Below are positions 1-8,295 of a stretch of 59,736 nucleotides of DNA, piece after piece (position 1 is the first letter of the stretch; the number at the start of each line of letters is the position of its first letter). This DNA comes from a virus. The notes beneath the pieces were generated by a model. It saw only the letters and a program-made list of their open reading frames with translations, ran no database searches and was not told the DNA's origin. The stretch lies in the IMG/VR virus record IMGVR_UViG_3300019458_000038, positions 1-59,736 of that record; one strand, 5' to 3'. The translations under genes were made by a program, and so were the position numbers.

Positions 1-99
1 CTTTCCGGGGCCGACCTTACCGGGGCCAACGTGACCGGGGCCGACATGCGTAGGGCCGACCTGCGTGGCGCAGAACTGCCCGGAGCACTTCTGGGCTAG
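1..99 (+). CDS. pentapeptide-repeat protein, C-terminal end (partial)
   Basis: The frame opens at the window edge and ends at TAG 97-99. The 32 visible residues follow the A(D/N)LxG repeat (SGADLTGANVTGADMRRADL), the signature of right-handed pentapeptide-repeat helices. The 5' part lies outside the window, so length and any fused domain are unknown. Such proteins occur in phages, some as DNA mimics, but nothing here shows a function. Confidence 0.8.
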   Translation, partial: LSGADLTGANVTGADMRRADLRGAELPGALLG

Positions 100-120
100 A
101 GCTTTTTGTGGAGGTGAGAC

Positions 121-573
121 ATGCACAAGCCGAAGCCGACAGGACACAGGGCCAGGAAGCCGAAGCGGGGCAAGGTCCTGGCACCTGGAGCCTCTGAAAT
201 GACCAGGCAAGAGCTGCTCGAAAAGGTAGTCCGACACTGCGACCAGCAGGGAGAGAGGTCCCTTCGGCTGAAGGGAGGCACGCTCGAGGTCTGTGCCTAT
301 CGCGGAAAAGAGGGGCTCAAGTGTGCCATCGGAGCGCTCATGCCCGACTCGAGTTACTCGGAATCTCTGGAAGGCATCAGCCCGCACAACTTCCCGGACA
401 GATTGCTTTCTTCGTGCGGCTTCGACGTGAGGAGGTATCGAGAGAAAGACTTCGCCACCCAACTCCAGGTGCTCCACGACTCTCCTGACAGTTGGCGCAG
501 AGGGCGACTAAAGAAAGAGGCCGTAATGGGGCTGGCCAGGGATTGGGGCCTGAGAGCTCCGAGGCAAAGATGA
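121..573 (+). CDS. hypothetical protein, 150 aa
   Basis: ATG start preceded by GGAGGTGAG. The N-terminus is strongly basic (MHKPKPTGHRARKPKRGK), suggesting nucleic-acid contact. The rest is a mixed helical sequence with short Cys-containing segments (EVCAYRG, GLKCAIGAL) and a basic C-terminus. Its TGA overlaps the next ATG (ATGA), so the two are co-translated. I recognise no family. The ALMPDSSYSESLEG stretch resembles small uncharacterised phage and bacterial proteins, but I cannot name them. Confidence 0.7.
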   Translation: MHKPKPTGHRARKPKRGKVLAPGASEMTRQELLEKVVRHCDQQGERSLRLKGGTLEVCAYRGKEGLKCAIGALMPDSSYSESLEGISPHNFPDRLLSSCGFDVRRYREKDFATQLQVLHDSPDSWRRGRLKKEAVMGLARDWGLRAPRQR

Positions 574-797
574 ACACCGACACGGGCAAGGTCTACGAAG
601 GTCCTGAAGAGGTCGCGGCCGCTCTCTCGCGCGGGGAGAACCTCGTGGAGATAGGCACTCGGGCCCTGAGGACGATCCGCGAGGGCCGGCGACTCCTGGC
701 GCAGAAGATCCGCAACGCCAAGCGCAGGAAGCGCAACCGCCGCCGCGATGCTTTGCAGAGGCAGAGCCGCAGGCGGAACCGCAGGTCTTTGAGGTAG
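570..797 (+). CDS. small arginine-rich protein, 75 aa
   Basis: Starts in the ATGA overlap with the upstream gene. The N-terminal half (MNTDTGKVYEGPEEVAAAL) is acidic. The C-terminal half is an Arg/Lys-rich helix ending in repeated RRR clusters, a nucleic-acid-binding look. Its TAG stop is the first part of the TAGACT -10 box that serves the next gene. Family unknown. Confidence 0.65.
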   Translation: MNTDTGKVYEGPEEVAAALSRGENLVEIGTRALRTIREGRRLLAQKIRNAKRRKRNRRRDALQRQSRRRNRRSLR

Positions 798-800
798 ACT
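795..800 (+). promoter_or_regulatory. -10 box TAGACT, leaderless-type promoter
   Basis: TAGACT lies 7 nt before ATG 808 and no Shine-Dalgarno sequence intervenes. The same hexamer recurs before several starts in this window (9693, 17705, 19209, 22896). Inference: transcription begins at or next to the start codon. Confidence 0.5.
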
Positions 801-807
801 TGTACTC

Positions 808-1068
808 ATGGCGGCCGAGGACATCACCGGCGGGGGCTACGGCCAGCCGGCCACCCACGTCTTCAGCATCACCCCGAGCGACTCGTCGGAGCTCTCTGTC
901 GTGACACGGGCCCTCTACGTCGGCAACACAGGGGACGTCTCTGTCATGCTCGTCCAGGGGACCATCGCCGTCTTCGCCAGGGTGCCGACCGGTCAGGTCC
1001 TCTCGATCAGGGCCAGGAAGGTGTTCGCCACCGGCACCACGGCGACGAACCTGGTCGGGATGGCCTGA
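808..1068 (+). CDS. small conserved phage virion-associated protein, 86 aa
   Basis: The pattern FSITPSDSSELSVVTRALYVGNTGDVSV, a VPTGQVL turn and a closing FATGTTATNLVG match a beta-rich protein often found in phage structural modules (DSxxLxxxxRALYVGxxGDV...TGTTATNI). From memory this type is treated as a decoration or spike-like structural protein; its exact role is unsettled. The apparent leaderless promoter 795-800 would drive it. Confidence 0.7.
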   Translation: MAAEDITGGGYGQPATHVFSITPSDSSELSVVTRALYVGNTGDVSVMLVQGTIAVFARVPTGQVLSIRARKVFATGTTATNLVGMA

Positions 1069-1075
1069 GGCGCTG

Positions 1076-1495
1076 GTGCCAGTCCCAGAGCTCAGCGAAC
1101 AGCTGAGGATTCTCTCTGAGGAGCTCTGCCGCGTCGCTGAGAGGAAGAAAGAACACCAGGCGACTACAGACCTGGGGAGGTTGGCCAAGATAGAGACTCT
1201 GGTCGTCAATTTAGTCGACTCCCTGGCCGACCTCTCGGCGGGCTTTACCGTCTTCTCTGAAGAGCTGGAGAAAGAGCAGAGGGTGAGGTGCGCGCTAGAG
1301 TCCTTGTTGGACAAGACCAGGAAGGAGAGGGACTCGGCGCGGTCGGCTCTAGAAGAACTGAAGGGAGAGCACGCCGAACTGGGATTGAAGCTCATCAAGG
1401 AGCAGGCCCTAAAAGATTCCGTCGGGCAGAAGCTCATAGGGGTGGCGCTGCGTCCGTGGTGGCGGTGCTGGCCCTGGAGCAACCTTCTGGACTAG
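1076..1495 (+). CDS. coiled-coil protein with tryptophan-rich tail, 139 aa
   Basis: GTG start 7 nt after the upstream stop. Residues about 5-120 are almost continuous heptads rich in Glu, Leu, Lys and Arg, a long coiled coil. The end, PWWRCWPWSNLLD, is aromatic and could insert in a membrane interface. Position after a virion protein suggests a structural or lysis accessory, but I do not recognise it. Confidence 0.65.
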   Translation: MPVPELSEQLRILSEELCRVAERKKEHQATTDLGRLAKIETLVVNLVDSLADLSAGFTVFSEELEKEQRVRCALESLLDKTRKERDSARSALEELKGEHAELGLKLIKEQALKDSVGQKLIGVALRPWWRCWPWSNLLD

Positions 1496-1499
1496 CCCC

Positions 1500-2906
1500 G
1501 TGCTGATGATGAGGCTAGACCGGGCGATGCTCCTTGGGAACAGAGACCTCTTCGACCCGAACGTTGACCTGAAGGCTCTGGTCGTCGCCTACTGGAAGCT
1601 GGACGAAGCCGGTGCGCTCACGGACGAAGGCGGCTCTGGCACCCACTGGGGAACAGTCGGCGGACCCACTGAGGTGGCCGGTCTGGTGTACGGCACGTCG
1701 GTAGAGTTCGTCCGCGCCTCCACTCAGTACTTGACGATACCGGCCGCACAGGGAGCAGCGCTCGGACTTCCTACTGACGACCAGGCGTTCACGGTCGCCG
1801 GGTGGTTCAAGCTCACCGCCAAGTCCGACTACTACGGGCTCTTCACCAGGGCGGACGGGGCCGCCGGGAAGGACGGCACCTACGCGATGTACCGCTGGCA
1901 CTCGCCAGACAGGTATTCCTTCTACTTGGGGAACAACACCTCCTTCGCCCAGGTGTTCGCCGACAGCTACGGCGCCACCGTCGTGGGGGCCAAGGTCTTC
2001 GTGGTCTGCTGGCACGACCCAGTGGCGGACACGATCAACATACAGGTCAACGACGGGACGGTGGACTCTGTCTCCTGGTCCGGCGGCACCCAGGGATTGG
2101 GGAGCCTGGAGGGGAGCGCGGTTACCAACGTGGGGGCGACCATCAACTCCTTCGACCGGGCGGACGTCATCGCGGGGCCGGTCTACAAGTTCGACTCCGT
2201 CCTGAGTGCCCAGAACAGGTCCGACCTGTACAACGCCGGGTCGGGGGTGACGGTCCTTCCGCCAGGGATCGCCGCGCTCAACCCGGTGTGGTTCAAGCTC
2301 GACGCTGTTGACTCCGACCGGCTGGACAGCGGACCGAACGGGTACCACCTGACGGACTTCAACACAGTGCCGAGCGGGACCGGCAAAGTGTACGCGAGGG
2401 CGGCCGCCCCCGTCGCGGCCAACAGCGAGTACCTCCAGAGAACGGTGTCCGCCAGCGGGGGACAGTCGGACTTCTCGGTGGAGGCGTGGGTGCTGTCAGA
2501 CTCGATCGGGTCCTACCGTGCTGCATACTCTAGCTTCATCGGGGGGGCCCACTTAGGGTTCGGCACACTTTACTGGAGCAGTGCTGACAAGTTTGAATTC
2601 GCTGTGAGAAGCACGTTCCTCACGAACCCGACGGCTCTGTCCGCCGGGACCTGGTACCACCTGATAGCGACGTATACGGCGGCGACTGACACCGCCCACC
2701 TCTACGTCAACGACGACTCCGGGGCGACCACCACTATAACCGGAGGCAACTCTACCAGCACGAACCTCACTATCGGCAGGCCCGGCGTGGTCGACGGTCA
2801 GTACTGGAATGGCAGGGTCGGGCCGGTGGCAGTGTACAGCGCAGTCTTGACCGCCGCCCAGCGGACCAGGCTGTTCAACGGTGGCTCGGGTCTCGCGCTG
2901 TATTAG
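1500..2906 (+). CDS. double LamG/concanavalin-like domain protein, 468 aa
   Basis: Two jelly-roll repeats are readable: residues about 25-245 (VAYWKLDE, FTVAGWFKL, VNDGTVDSVSW, RSDLYNAG) and about 258-468 (NPVWFKLDAVDSDRLDSG, FSVEAWVLSD, GTWYHLIATY, LYVNDDSG, RTRLFNGG). This is the laminin-G_3 pattern used by phages for carbohydrate-binding virion decorations. GTG 1500 follows the upstream stop closely; ATG 1506 or 1509 are alternatives. Likely displayed on the virion to bind host or environmental glycans (inference). Confidence 0.85.
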   Translation: MLMMRLDRAMLLGNRDLFDPNVDLKALVVAYWKLDEAGALTDEGGSGTHWGTVGGPTEVAGLVYGTSVEFVRASTQYLTIPAAQGAALGLPTDDQAFTVAGWFKLTAKSDYYGLFTRADGAAGKDGTYAMYRWHSPDRYSFYLGNNTSFAQVFADSYGATVVGAKVFVVCWHDPVADTINIQVNDGTVDSVSWSGGTQGLGSLEGSAVTNVGATINSFDRADVIAGPVYKFDSVLSAQNRSDLYNAGSGVTVLPPGIAALNPVWFKLDAVDSDRLDSGPNGYHLTDFNTVPSGTGKVYARAAAPVAANSEYLQRTVSASGGQSDFSVEAWVLSDSIGSYRAAYSSFIGGAHLGFGTLYWSSADKFEFAVRSTFLTNPTALSAGTWYHLIATYTAATDTAHLYVNDDSGATTTITGGNSTSTNLTIGRPGVVDGQYWNGRVGPVAVYSAVLTAAQRTRLFNGGSGLALY

Positions 2907-2958
2907 GAGGAAAAACGAAGTATTTTTTCGGGCAAAACTCTACCGTGGAGAAACAGAC

Positions 2959-3522
2959 ATGACTGCGAGAGAAAGGCGGGCATGGCCTCTAGCGCCGGCC
3001 GTGATGGCGGCGATGTTCGCGTTCGGGTTCCACGCTACGTGCCGAGAGGTCCCAGCACCACAGCCGACACCCAGCCCGACCGAGGCCCCTAGTCCGGAGC
3101 CGACCTCGAATCCAGAACCGTGCGGCCTCCCGGCTCCGCAGCACGAGTTTGACTCTTGCGAGGGAGACCGAGACCCGGACCACGAGTCCGCCGTCGTCGG
3201 AGCAGAGAAGGACCTGTTCGACGCAGAGCCGAGTCGGTTCGAGGGGGCGTGGGGAGGGCCGGTGTTCTTGCTGAAGTTAGACGGTACCACGGCCAGGCAC
3301 GAGGAGCCTGGGTCGCACGAGGCGAGGAGGTGGCTCTACGACGCCGCGGTAGCAGGAGTCCAGTCGCGGGGGTTCTGCGCCGGCTCGTTCGGGACAGATG
3401 AACTAGTGGTCTGCGACCAGGGGGAGACGAGCTGCACCACCTGGTCCATCGTGAACCACGGCGGGGCGGACCTCAGGAGTCACCCGCCAGGATATAATGG
3501 CCGGGTCTGTAGAGTCTTTTAG
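2959..3522 (+). CDS. secreted or membrane-anchored protein with Pro-rich linker, 187 aa
   Basis: ATG 2959 is chosen because it gives a basic n-region (MTARERRAW) and hydrophobic core (PLAPAVMAAMFAFGF) before HATCREV. Then comes a Pro/Thr/Ser/Glu linker of about 45 residues and a Cys-containing globular domain ending NGRVCRVF. A longer in-frame start at 2881 would overlap the LamG gene. The Cys after the signal is not a clean lipobox. Function unknown. A TATAAT hexamer occurs near its 3' end (3493-3498). Confidence 0.65.
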   Translation: MTARERRAWPLAPAVMAAMFAFGFHATCREVPAPQPTPSPTEAPSPEPTSNPEPCGLPAPQHEFDSCEGDRDPDHESAVVGAEKDLFDAEPSRFEGAWGGPVFLLKLDGTTARHEEPGSHEARRWLYDAAVAGVQSRGFCAGSFGTDELVVCDQGETSCTTWSIVNHGGADLRSHPPGYNGRVCRVF

Positions 3523-3524
3523 CG

Positions 3525-3622
3525 GCGCGGCACTGCGAGGCGAGGCGCGGCGAGGCACGGCACGGCAAGGCAAGGGACGTACCTCAGGGGAGTCGGCCGC
3601 ACGCCGATGATAGACCTGGGAG
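3525..3622 (+). repeat. pentamer-array/hairpin element, copy A
   Basis: Ten GCNNG pentamers (3525-3574) run into GGACGTACC and then a two-stem hairpin: CTCAGG with CCTGGG outside, GTCGGC with GCCGAT inside, with the conserved GATAGA strand between. It is the only plus-strand copy; related copies lie at 41.6, 44.6, 47.0, 50.1, 51.4, 52.4 and 53.1 kb. The outer stem has A-T here where other copies have G-C, a compensatory change. It ends 34 nt before ATG 3657. Confidence 0.8.
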
Positions 3623-3656
3623 AGAATATCAAATAACATTGACTCTGGTGTGAACA

Positions 3657-3785
3657 ATGAACTTTATCAACAAGGTCCGGGCCGTCCTCAAGGTCGCCAC
3701 CGACCTGCTGCTGATAGGTCGCAATAAGGGCTGGTGGTCGCGCAAAGATAGCGCCGGCGAGCTCTTCCGCGACGGGCTCAAGTGA
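3657..3785 (+). CDS. small protein, 42 aa
   Basis: MNFINKVRAVLKVATDLLLI begins an amphipathic to hydrophobic helix followed by a charged tail (NKGWWSRKDSAGELFRDGLK). Its TGA overlaps the ATG of the lipoprotein gene (TGATG). It follows repeat copy A. Likely a short membrane-associated peptide; family unknown. Confidence 0.55.
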   Translation: MNFINKVRAVLKVATDLLLIGRNKGWWSRKDSAGELFRDGLK

Positions 3786-5161
3786 TGGCTGACGACTGGC
3801 GCAGGTTCCGGTTCTTCCTCAAGGTTTTCTTGGGGGCGGCGCTCGCGGCGTCCACGGCGGCGGCGCTGGCATTGCTGCTGGTCGGGTGTTCCAGGAACAC
3901 CCCGCCGAGCCCGCCGTCTCCTCCCCAACTGACGCTGGCGCCGCTGCGGGTAGAGGGCGGGAGCTTCGTGCCTGAGCTCAAGGGGCCGATCTTCTGCTGC
4001 AACGACCCGCGCAACGACACCGCCGGCGGTGGAGACCCACTGGTAGAAGACGAGGGCCTCCGCGACGGTTGGCCTATGGCCAACAAGGAAGCACTGGACC
4101 GCGTAGAGCCGGCGTGCTCCGGAGGCCGCTGCAACTTCGTCCACGTCCGGCCGGGGCCTTACAGTCGCCAGGGCCTGCGCGGCACGAAGTACGAGGGAAA
4201 GGCTGGAGCAGAAGTGCTCCCGCACTTGCGCGCCTTCGCCGTCGAGGCGAACCGCCGGGGGTACTACGTCGAGGTCTCCGTCGTGGACTACTGGACCCAC
4301 GCCTCGCACCCGGACCAGGGTGCCTTCGGTCACGACTGCCGCGTCACGCAGCAGGCCCCAACCCAGGACTACCTTGCGTGGGTCGACGCCCTCGTGTCGA
4401 GCACGTGGGACCTGGAGGTGATCTACAACCTCGGCAACGAAGCGTTCCGGTGCAAGCCCTCGGCCGCCTGGGAGGACGGGCTCGTGGCCCAGATCAGGGC
4501 CACCGAGGCCGCGCGCGGCTCGCGCAGGCACCTGGTCGGCTCGGAGTGGTGGCTCCCGGACGTGAGGACCACCTACGACTACGTCGCCGTCGGGGACGTG
4601 TTCTACTCGACCCCAGCTCCAGGAACGAAGGTCACACAGAGCTACTCCATCACGACCCCGGTGATCCTGGTTGAGGACGACGGCGGGTGGCACCCTCCGT
4701 ACCAGTGGAAGGCCGTGGGGTCGAAGATCGTCTGGCGCGGGATGATGAGCGACGCGGAGTTCCTCGCCGCGCTCCGGGGGGACGGAGACGACCTGAGGTA
4801 CCCGTGTCCGGTGCCAGACCCGGTTTCGAGGATCGCCCTGAGCCTTCACTACGCCCCGAACACGCTCACTGTGGACGGCACCCCGAAGTACGCGTGTCCC
4901 TCAGGTCACTGCGACTACGGCGCGGAGGGCAGCGCCGAGGGCTGGCACCAGCGGGGGGTGTGCGAGTCTGAGCGCGGCTGGCCCTATGCGTGGTACGTTA
5001 ACGGGCGCCGGTGCGACCCGTGGGCCAAGCCGGACTCGTCCTGCTGGAGCACCGGAAACCCACTGGCGGTCTTCGTTTGGCCACCGACGACGCAGGGCTC
5101 CGTGACCGTGTGCGCCCTCGACGGGGCCGGCCCGTGCAGCTCTGCCCTGCTGACGCCCTGA
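3785..5161 (+). CDS. lipoprotein with glycoside-hydrolase-like TIM-barrel features, 458 aa
   Basis: An N-terminal transmembrane stretch ends in LLLVGC, a lipobox with Cys near residue 35, then a Pro-rich linker. The body has NFVHVRPGPY, GYYVEVSVVDYW, VIYNLGNEAF and VILVEDDGG. This looks like the beta-strand series of a GH5-like barrel, with NE as possible acid/base and the later Glu as possible nucleophile. The C-terminus is Cys-rich. ATG 3785 (TGATG overlap) is preferred over GTG 3782. A phage-coded lipoprotein would be exported by the host; it could modify the cell surface or block superinfection (inference). Confidence 0.6.
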   Translation: MADDWRRFRFFLKVFLGAALAASTAAALALLLVGCSRNTPPSPPSPPQLTLAPLRVEGGSFVPELKGPIFCCNDPRNDTAGGGDPLVEDEGLRDGWPMANKEALDRVEPACSGGRCNFVHVRPGPYSRQGLRGTKYEGKAGAEVLPHLRAFAVEANRRGYYVEVSVVDYWTHASHPDQGAFGHDCRVTQQAPTQDYLAWVDALVSSTWDLEVIYNLGNEAFRCKPSAAWEDGLVAQIRATEAARGSRRHLVGSEWWLPDVRTTYDYVAVGDVFYSTPAPGTKVTQSYSITTPVILVEDDGGWHPPYQWKAVGSKIVWRGMMSDAEFLAALRGDGDDLRYPCPVPDPVSRIALSLHYAPNTLTVDGTPKYACPSGHCDYGAEGSAEGWHQRGVCESERGWPYAWYVNGRRCDPWAKPDSSCWSTGNPLAVFVWPPTTQGSVTVCALDGAGPCSSALLTP

Positions 5162-5165
5162 GCCG

Positions 5166-5174
5166 TGCTAGACT
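5166..5174 (+). promoter_or_regulatory. extended -10 promoter TGCTAGACT
   Basis: TGnTAnnnT pattern in the 33-nt gap before GTG 5195, followed by a CGGAGG ribosome-binding site. No clear -35. The same TAGACT hexamer recurs upstream of other genes here. Confidence 0.45.
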
Positions 5175-5194
5175 CTAACTCGGAGGTTTAGAAC

Positions 5195-5470
5195 GTGAGC
5201 AAACTGATCCAGTTGGTCCTTCGGTTCGGTCCCCTTGTCGCCGGCCTCGCCCTCGCCGTTCAAGCCGTCCTGCCTGCCAGCGGGGACGCCATCGCCCAGC
5301 AGGTCGTGAACTTTCTGGGCCTGTTCGGGGCGTCTCCGGACCTGGAGGTCGTGGACGCCATCTCGAAGCTGTCTCAGGCAGCGCTGCTGGCCCTGGGCTA
5401 CTTCCGGAAGCTGGCGAACATCTTCGCCGAGTACTTGGGCAAGGCGCCCTTCTTCGTACCCAGGTCGTAG
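5195..5470 (+). CDS. small hydrophobic protein, 91 aa
   Basis: GTG start with CGGAGG 8 nt upstream. Segments LIQLVLRFGPLVAGLALAV and AALLALGYFRKLANIFAEYL are hydrophobic or amphipathic helices, joined by an acidic stretch (SPDLEVVDAI). The layout would suit a holin-type or membrane-associated protein, and another small membrane protein follows directly. No family recognised. Confidence 0.55.
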   Translation: MSKLIQLVLRFGPLVAGLALAVQAVLPASGDAIAQQVVNFLGLFGASPDLEVVDAISKLSQAALLALGYFRKLANIFAEYLGKAPFFVPRS

Positions 5471-5485
5471 GGAGACTACCGACTC

Positions 5486-5650
5486 GTGGCCGGCCCAGGC
5501 TCGATGGACGTGATGCTGTTCATTGCGGCCAAGTTGTCTGAGGTGGTAATGTCCCTTCAACTCCTCGTGGCGTCGGTGGCGTTGGTGTCAGTGTCGGTCT
5601 TGGGCTGCAAGCTGGTCGACTTGATCCGGGACAGGAAGAAGGGGCAATAG
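5486..5650 (+). CDS. single-span membrane protein, 54 aa
   Basis: GTG 5486 opens MAGPGSMDVMLFIAAKLSEV, then a membrane segment (LLVASVALVSVSVLGCKLV) and a charged tail (DLIRDRKKGQ). The gap to the upstream gene is 15 nt. Small size, one span and a basic tail fit a holin or spanin-like accessory, but this is only topology. ATG 5504 is an alternative start. Confidence 0.5.
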   Translation: MAGPGSMDVMLFIAAKLSEVVMSLQLLVASVALVSVSVLGCKLVDLIRDRKKGQ

Positions 5651-5679
5651 TAGGAGCGGGAGCCGTCAGTGGAGAGTGT

Positions 5680-6213
5680 GTGCTGGGAGTGCGGAAGCCT
5701 GGCGAGATCGACTCGAAGCGACTCGACCTCATCGACGAACTGCTCAAAGGCCAGTCCGTAAAAGAAGCCGCCGCCAAGGCGGGAGTCTCGAAGCGGACGG
5801 CAGAGAAGTGGATGGGCATGACGCCCTTCCGCGACGAGCTGTCGAAGCGGATGAGGTCCACCCTCGACGTCTACGTGGTGAGGGCGCTCCAGGGTGGTCT
5901 GGTCGCGCAGTCCAAGCAGATCGAGATACTCACCTCCCAGCCCCCGGCCAAGTCGTCGCCGATGGAGGTCATACGCCACCAGGAGCTCGTCCTGCGAGCG
6001 GCGATGGCCCTCGGAGCCTCAGCGGACAGGCTCTCCGTCCACCCAACGCTCAACCCGGACGCCCCGACAGACCACAGGCCGCTCGTGGTCCTCCCGGCCG
6101 GGGCCAGGATAGCCATGCTAGTCGAGGGGGTGACGCAGACCATCCCGGTCAGACGACGACTCCCCGCTCCCGACGTGGACGTCACGGACGTAGAGGCAGA
6201 AGAGGTAGAATAG
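5680..6213 (+). CDS. terminase small subunit-like helix-turn-helix protein, 177 aa
   Basis: GTG start. Residues about 12-48 (RLDLIDELLKGQSVKEAAAK, then AGVSKRTAEKWM) form a clear helix-turn-helix like the phBC6A51/small-terminase type that selects viral DNA. The middle is helical, and the C-terminus has Pro-rich and acidic stretches (DVTDVEAEEVE). It is 6.3 kb upstream of the large subunit rather than adjacent, so a regulatory DNA-binding protein is the alternative. Confidence 0.55.
   Translation: MLGVRKPGEIDSKRLDLIDELLKGQSVKEAAAKAGVSKRTAEKWMGMTPFRDELSKRMRSTLDVYVVRALQGGLVAQSKQIEILTSQPPAKSSPMEVIRHQELVLRAAMALGASADRLSVHPTLNPDAPTDHRPLVVLPAGARIAMLVEGVTQTIPVRRRLPAPDVDVTDVEAEEVE
6206..6211 (+). promoter_or_regulatory. 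-10-like TAGAAT
   Basis: TAGAAT overlaps the stop codon region of the HTH gene and lies 25 nt before ATG 6237. Same TAnnnT type as the other intergenic boxes; no -35 seen. Confidence 0.3.
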
Positions 6214-6236
6214 GGTCCAGTCGAGGTCGACAGTAT

Positions 6237-6551
6237 ATGGCCTACGTTGTCGGGAGGACGATACCTGGGACCGGCGGCCTAAAGAAGCCGCTCACGAGCG
6301 CGTGCGTCCCGAGCCTCCAGGCCGGCGGCTTGGACTTCACGGACATAGTCCTGAGAGCCTCCAAGAACAACCTGGAGGACGTCACCGTGTGGTCCTCCAC
6401 TCATCCCCCTGAGTACAACCCGGTCCAGTCAAAAATGGGCTTCGTCAGCCCTGGGGAGTCCATCTCGTTCGAGGGCGTGAACGTCAAGAGCGAGTACGTG
6501 TTCGTCCAGGTGGCAGACGGGGACGAGTTGTACATGGTGGCGCTGACGTGA
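6237..6551 (+). CDS. hypothetical beta-rich protein, 104 aa
   Basis: ATG 6237 is the natural start; the frame is open further upstream only as a shadow of the previous gene. The sequence (MAYVVGRTIPGTGGLKKPLT, FVSPGESISFEGVNVK, YVFVQVADGDELYMVAL) is strand-rich like small virion decoration proteins. Its TGA overlaps the next GTG. It precedes structural genes, so a virion role is likely but unproven. Confidence 0.65.
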   Translation: MAYVVGRTIPGTGGLKKPLTSACVPSLQAGGLDFTDIVLRASKNNLEDVTVWSSTHPPEYNPVQSKMGFVSPGESISFEGVNVKSEYVFVQVADGDELYMVALT

Positions 6552-6664
6552 CGATCAGGTACGACGTGGTCAGGACGTCTCCGTCAGTGCTCTCTCGCGC
6601 CTCCAGAGCCTTGAGGCGCCTCTTCAGAAAGAAGAACGCGGCCAAGCCGGTGTCGTCCAAGTGA
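6548..6664 (+). CDS. very small basic protein, 38 aa
   Basis: GTG start overlaps the previous stop by 4 nt (GTGA), and its own stop overlaps the next GTG in the same way. Basic peptide (MTIRYDVVRTSPSVLSRASR, then RRLFRKKN). The translational coupling on both sides supports its reality. Function unknown. Confidence 0.5.
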   Translation: MTIRYDVVRTSPSVLSRASRALRRLFRKKNAAKPVSSK

Positions 6665-7941
6665 CGGGCTACGACTCCTTAGGCTCCAGGAGGTCTCCCG
6701 GTGGGGTGGTCTTGTCGGACGGACCACAGAGGGACACCTTCGGCCGACTCAGGGTGAGCCGGCCACTGACCCGCTTCTCGTCGACCCTGGACTACGACGA
6801 CGACCCGCTGGACTGGGAGACCTCCATTATCGGGGGAGGCTCAGTGACGCACCACGGGAGCGAGAGCAGCCTGCTCATTACGAACGGCACCTCGAACAAT
6901 GACAGCGTGGTGAGGCAGACGAGGCGCTACTTCAAGTACCAGGCCGGGAAGAGTCACCTCGTCAACCTCACCTTCGCGTTCGGCGCTGGGGTCGACGGAG
7001 TGAGGAGGAGAGTGGGGTACTTCGACGGCGCTAACGGGATCTACTTTGAGCAGCACGGGTCGGTCCTGAGCTTCGTCGTGAGGTCGTCCGCGTCAGGGAG
7101 CGTAGTCGAGACCAAGGCCGAGCAATCGTCGTGGAACATGGACAAGCTGGACGGTACCGGAGCCTCGAAGGAGGAGCTGTACTCAGCCAACGCCCAGAAC
7201 CTCGTGCTGGACTTCCAGTGGCTAGGCGTGGGCAGGGTCCGGTGCGGCTTCTACATCCACGGGGAAGTAATCTACGCGCACCAGTTCCAGTTCGGCGGTC
7301 AGACCCAGATCGTGTTCATGGGCACGGCGACGCTCCCGCTGAGGTACTCGATACTGAACACCTCCGCCCAGGGCTCGGCTCCGACGATGCGGCAGATATG
7401 CGCCTCTGTCGCTTCGGAAGGAGGGTTCGACGACGATTTCTACGCACCTTTCAGCGCCTCAAGGGGGACGTCCCTGGTCACGGTCACCACGCGCCGAGCG
7501 ATACTGTCCATACGTCCGAAGGCGACCTTCGGCCCGTCCTCGAAGGTGTACCGCATCCAAATCGTAGCCCGGCGGACGAGCATCTTGGCCACCGGAGCCC
7601 TGGTCTTGTGGGAGCTGGTCTACGACCCTACGTTCACGACCAGTTCCGGCGCGCTGACGTGGACCCAAGTCAACAGCCAGAGCGGAGTCGAGTTCAGCGT
7701 CCACGGCGACGCCAACGCTGGCGCGTTCACTGGTGGCCTCGTTGTCCAGAGCGGTTACGTCCCGGCGTCTACCGGCTCTGTAGGCTCGTCGTCGATAGAG
7801 TTGGATTCTAAGACCAAGCTTCCGATCACCCTGAACATCGCCGGGACGACACCAATAGCCCTTACGCTGGCCACGTCCAAGGTGGGCGTCGGGACGGACC
7901 CGCAGTGCTTAGCCTCGTTGGACTTCTTGGAGTTCAGCTGA
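6661..7941 (+). CDS. phage structural (fibre/baseplate-type) protein, 426 aa
   Basis: Contains RDTFGRLRVSRP near residues 23-34. The motif DAFGRLRVSxP marks a widespread family of phage virion proteins that begin tail-fibre or receptor-binding modules. The rest is strand-rich with Ser/Thr repeats, as in fibre shafts or beta-sandwich heads. Start GTG overlaps the upstream stop. Followed by two further beta-rich proteins in tight series. Confidence 0.7.
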   Translation: MTGYDSLGSRRSPGGVVLSDGPQRDTFGRLRVSRPLTRFSSTLDYDDDPLDWETSIIGGGSVTHHGSESSLLITNGTSNNDSVVRQTRRYFKYQAGKSHLVNLTFAFGAGVDGVRRRVGYFDGANGIYFEQHGSVLSFVVRSSASGSVVETKAEQSSWNMDKLDGTGASKEELYSANAQNLVLDFQWLGVGRVRCGFYIHGEVIYAHQFQFGGQTQIVFMGTATLPLRYSILNTSAQGSAPTMRQICASVASEGGFDDDFYAPFSASRGTSLVTVTTRRAILSIRPKATFGPSSKVYRIQIVARRTSILATGALVLWELVYDPTFTTSSGALTWTQVNSQSGVEFSVHGDANAGAFTGGLVVQSGYVPASTGSVGSSSIELDSKTKLPITLNIAGTTPIALTLATSKVGVGTDPQCLASLDFLEFS

Positions 7942-8294
7942 TGCCAGCGACGTCCACGTTCTCGACAACCACCCTCTCTAGGCGGTTCGTGTTGAGCCAG
8001 TCGTCCCCAGGGACCGTGGTGGTCGCTGCTGCGGAGTCGGGACTGATCCACAAGGTGATCGGGTTCTACATTTCGACCGAGGACGGGAAGAGCATGACTT
8101 GGCGCTTTACTTCGGGCAGTCCTCCAGGAACCAACATCTCCGGGACTGCGCACCTTGGGAAAGACGCCCACCTCACGTGGACTATGGGGGAGAGGTACCC
8201 GTTCTGCCAGACGTCATCCGGAGAGCAACTCAACTTTATCACGACGGGCACGGCGGCCAGGGGTGTCGTAATCTACTGCACGGAGGCGTACTGA
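7941..8294 (+). CDS. small beta-rich structural protein, 117 aa
   Basis: ATG overlaps the upstream TGA. Strand-rich with many Thr/Ser (MPATSTFSTTTLSRRFVLSQ, GLIHKVIGFYIST, FITTGTAARGVVIYC). This is typical of small virion proteins encoded beside fibre genes, perhaps a fibre tip or decoration. No family assigned. Confidence 0.6.
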   Translation: MPATSTFSTTTLSRRFVLSQSSPGTVVVAAAESGLIHKVIGFYISTEDGKSMTWRFTSGSPPGTNISGTAHLGKDAHLTWTMGERYPFCQTSSGEQLNFITTGTAARGVVIYCTEAY

Positions 8295-8295
8295 G

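Noticed and set aside
508-1482. Long minus-strand open frame, about 320 codons
   Set aside because: It opposes four coupled plus-strand genes with good starts, and its composition (Ser/Arg/Pro runs) is that of an antisense shadow in GC-rich DNA.
3525-3622. Known self-cleaving ribozyme in the hairpin element
   Set aside because: GATGA occurs next to the inner stem, recalling hammerhead CUGAUGA, but the GAAA strand and three-stem layout are missing.
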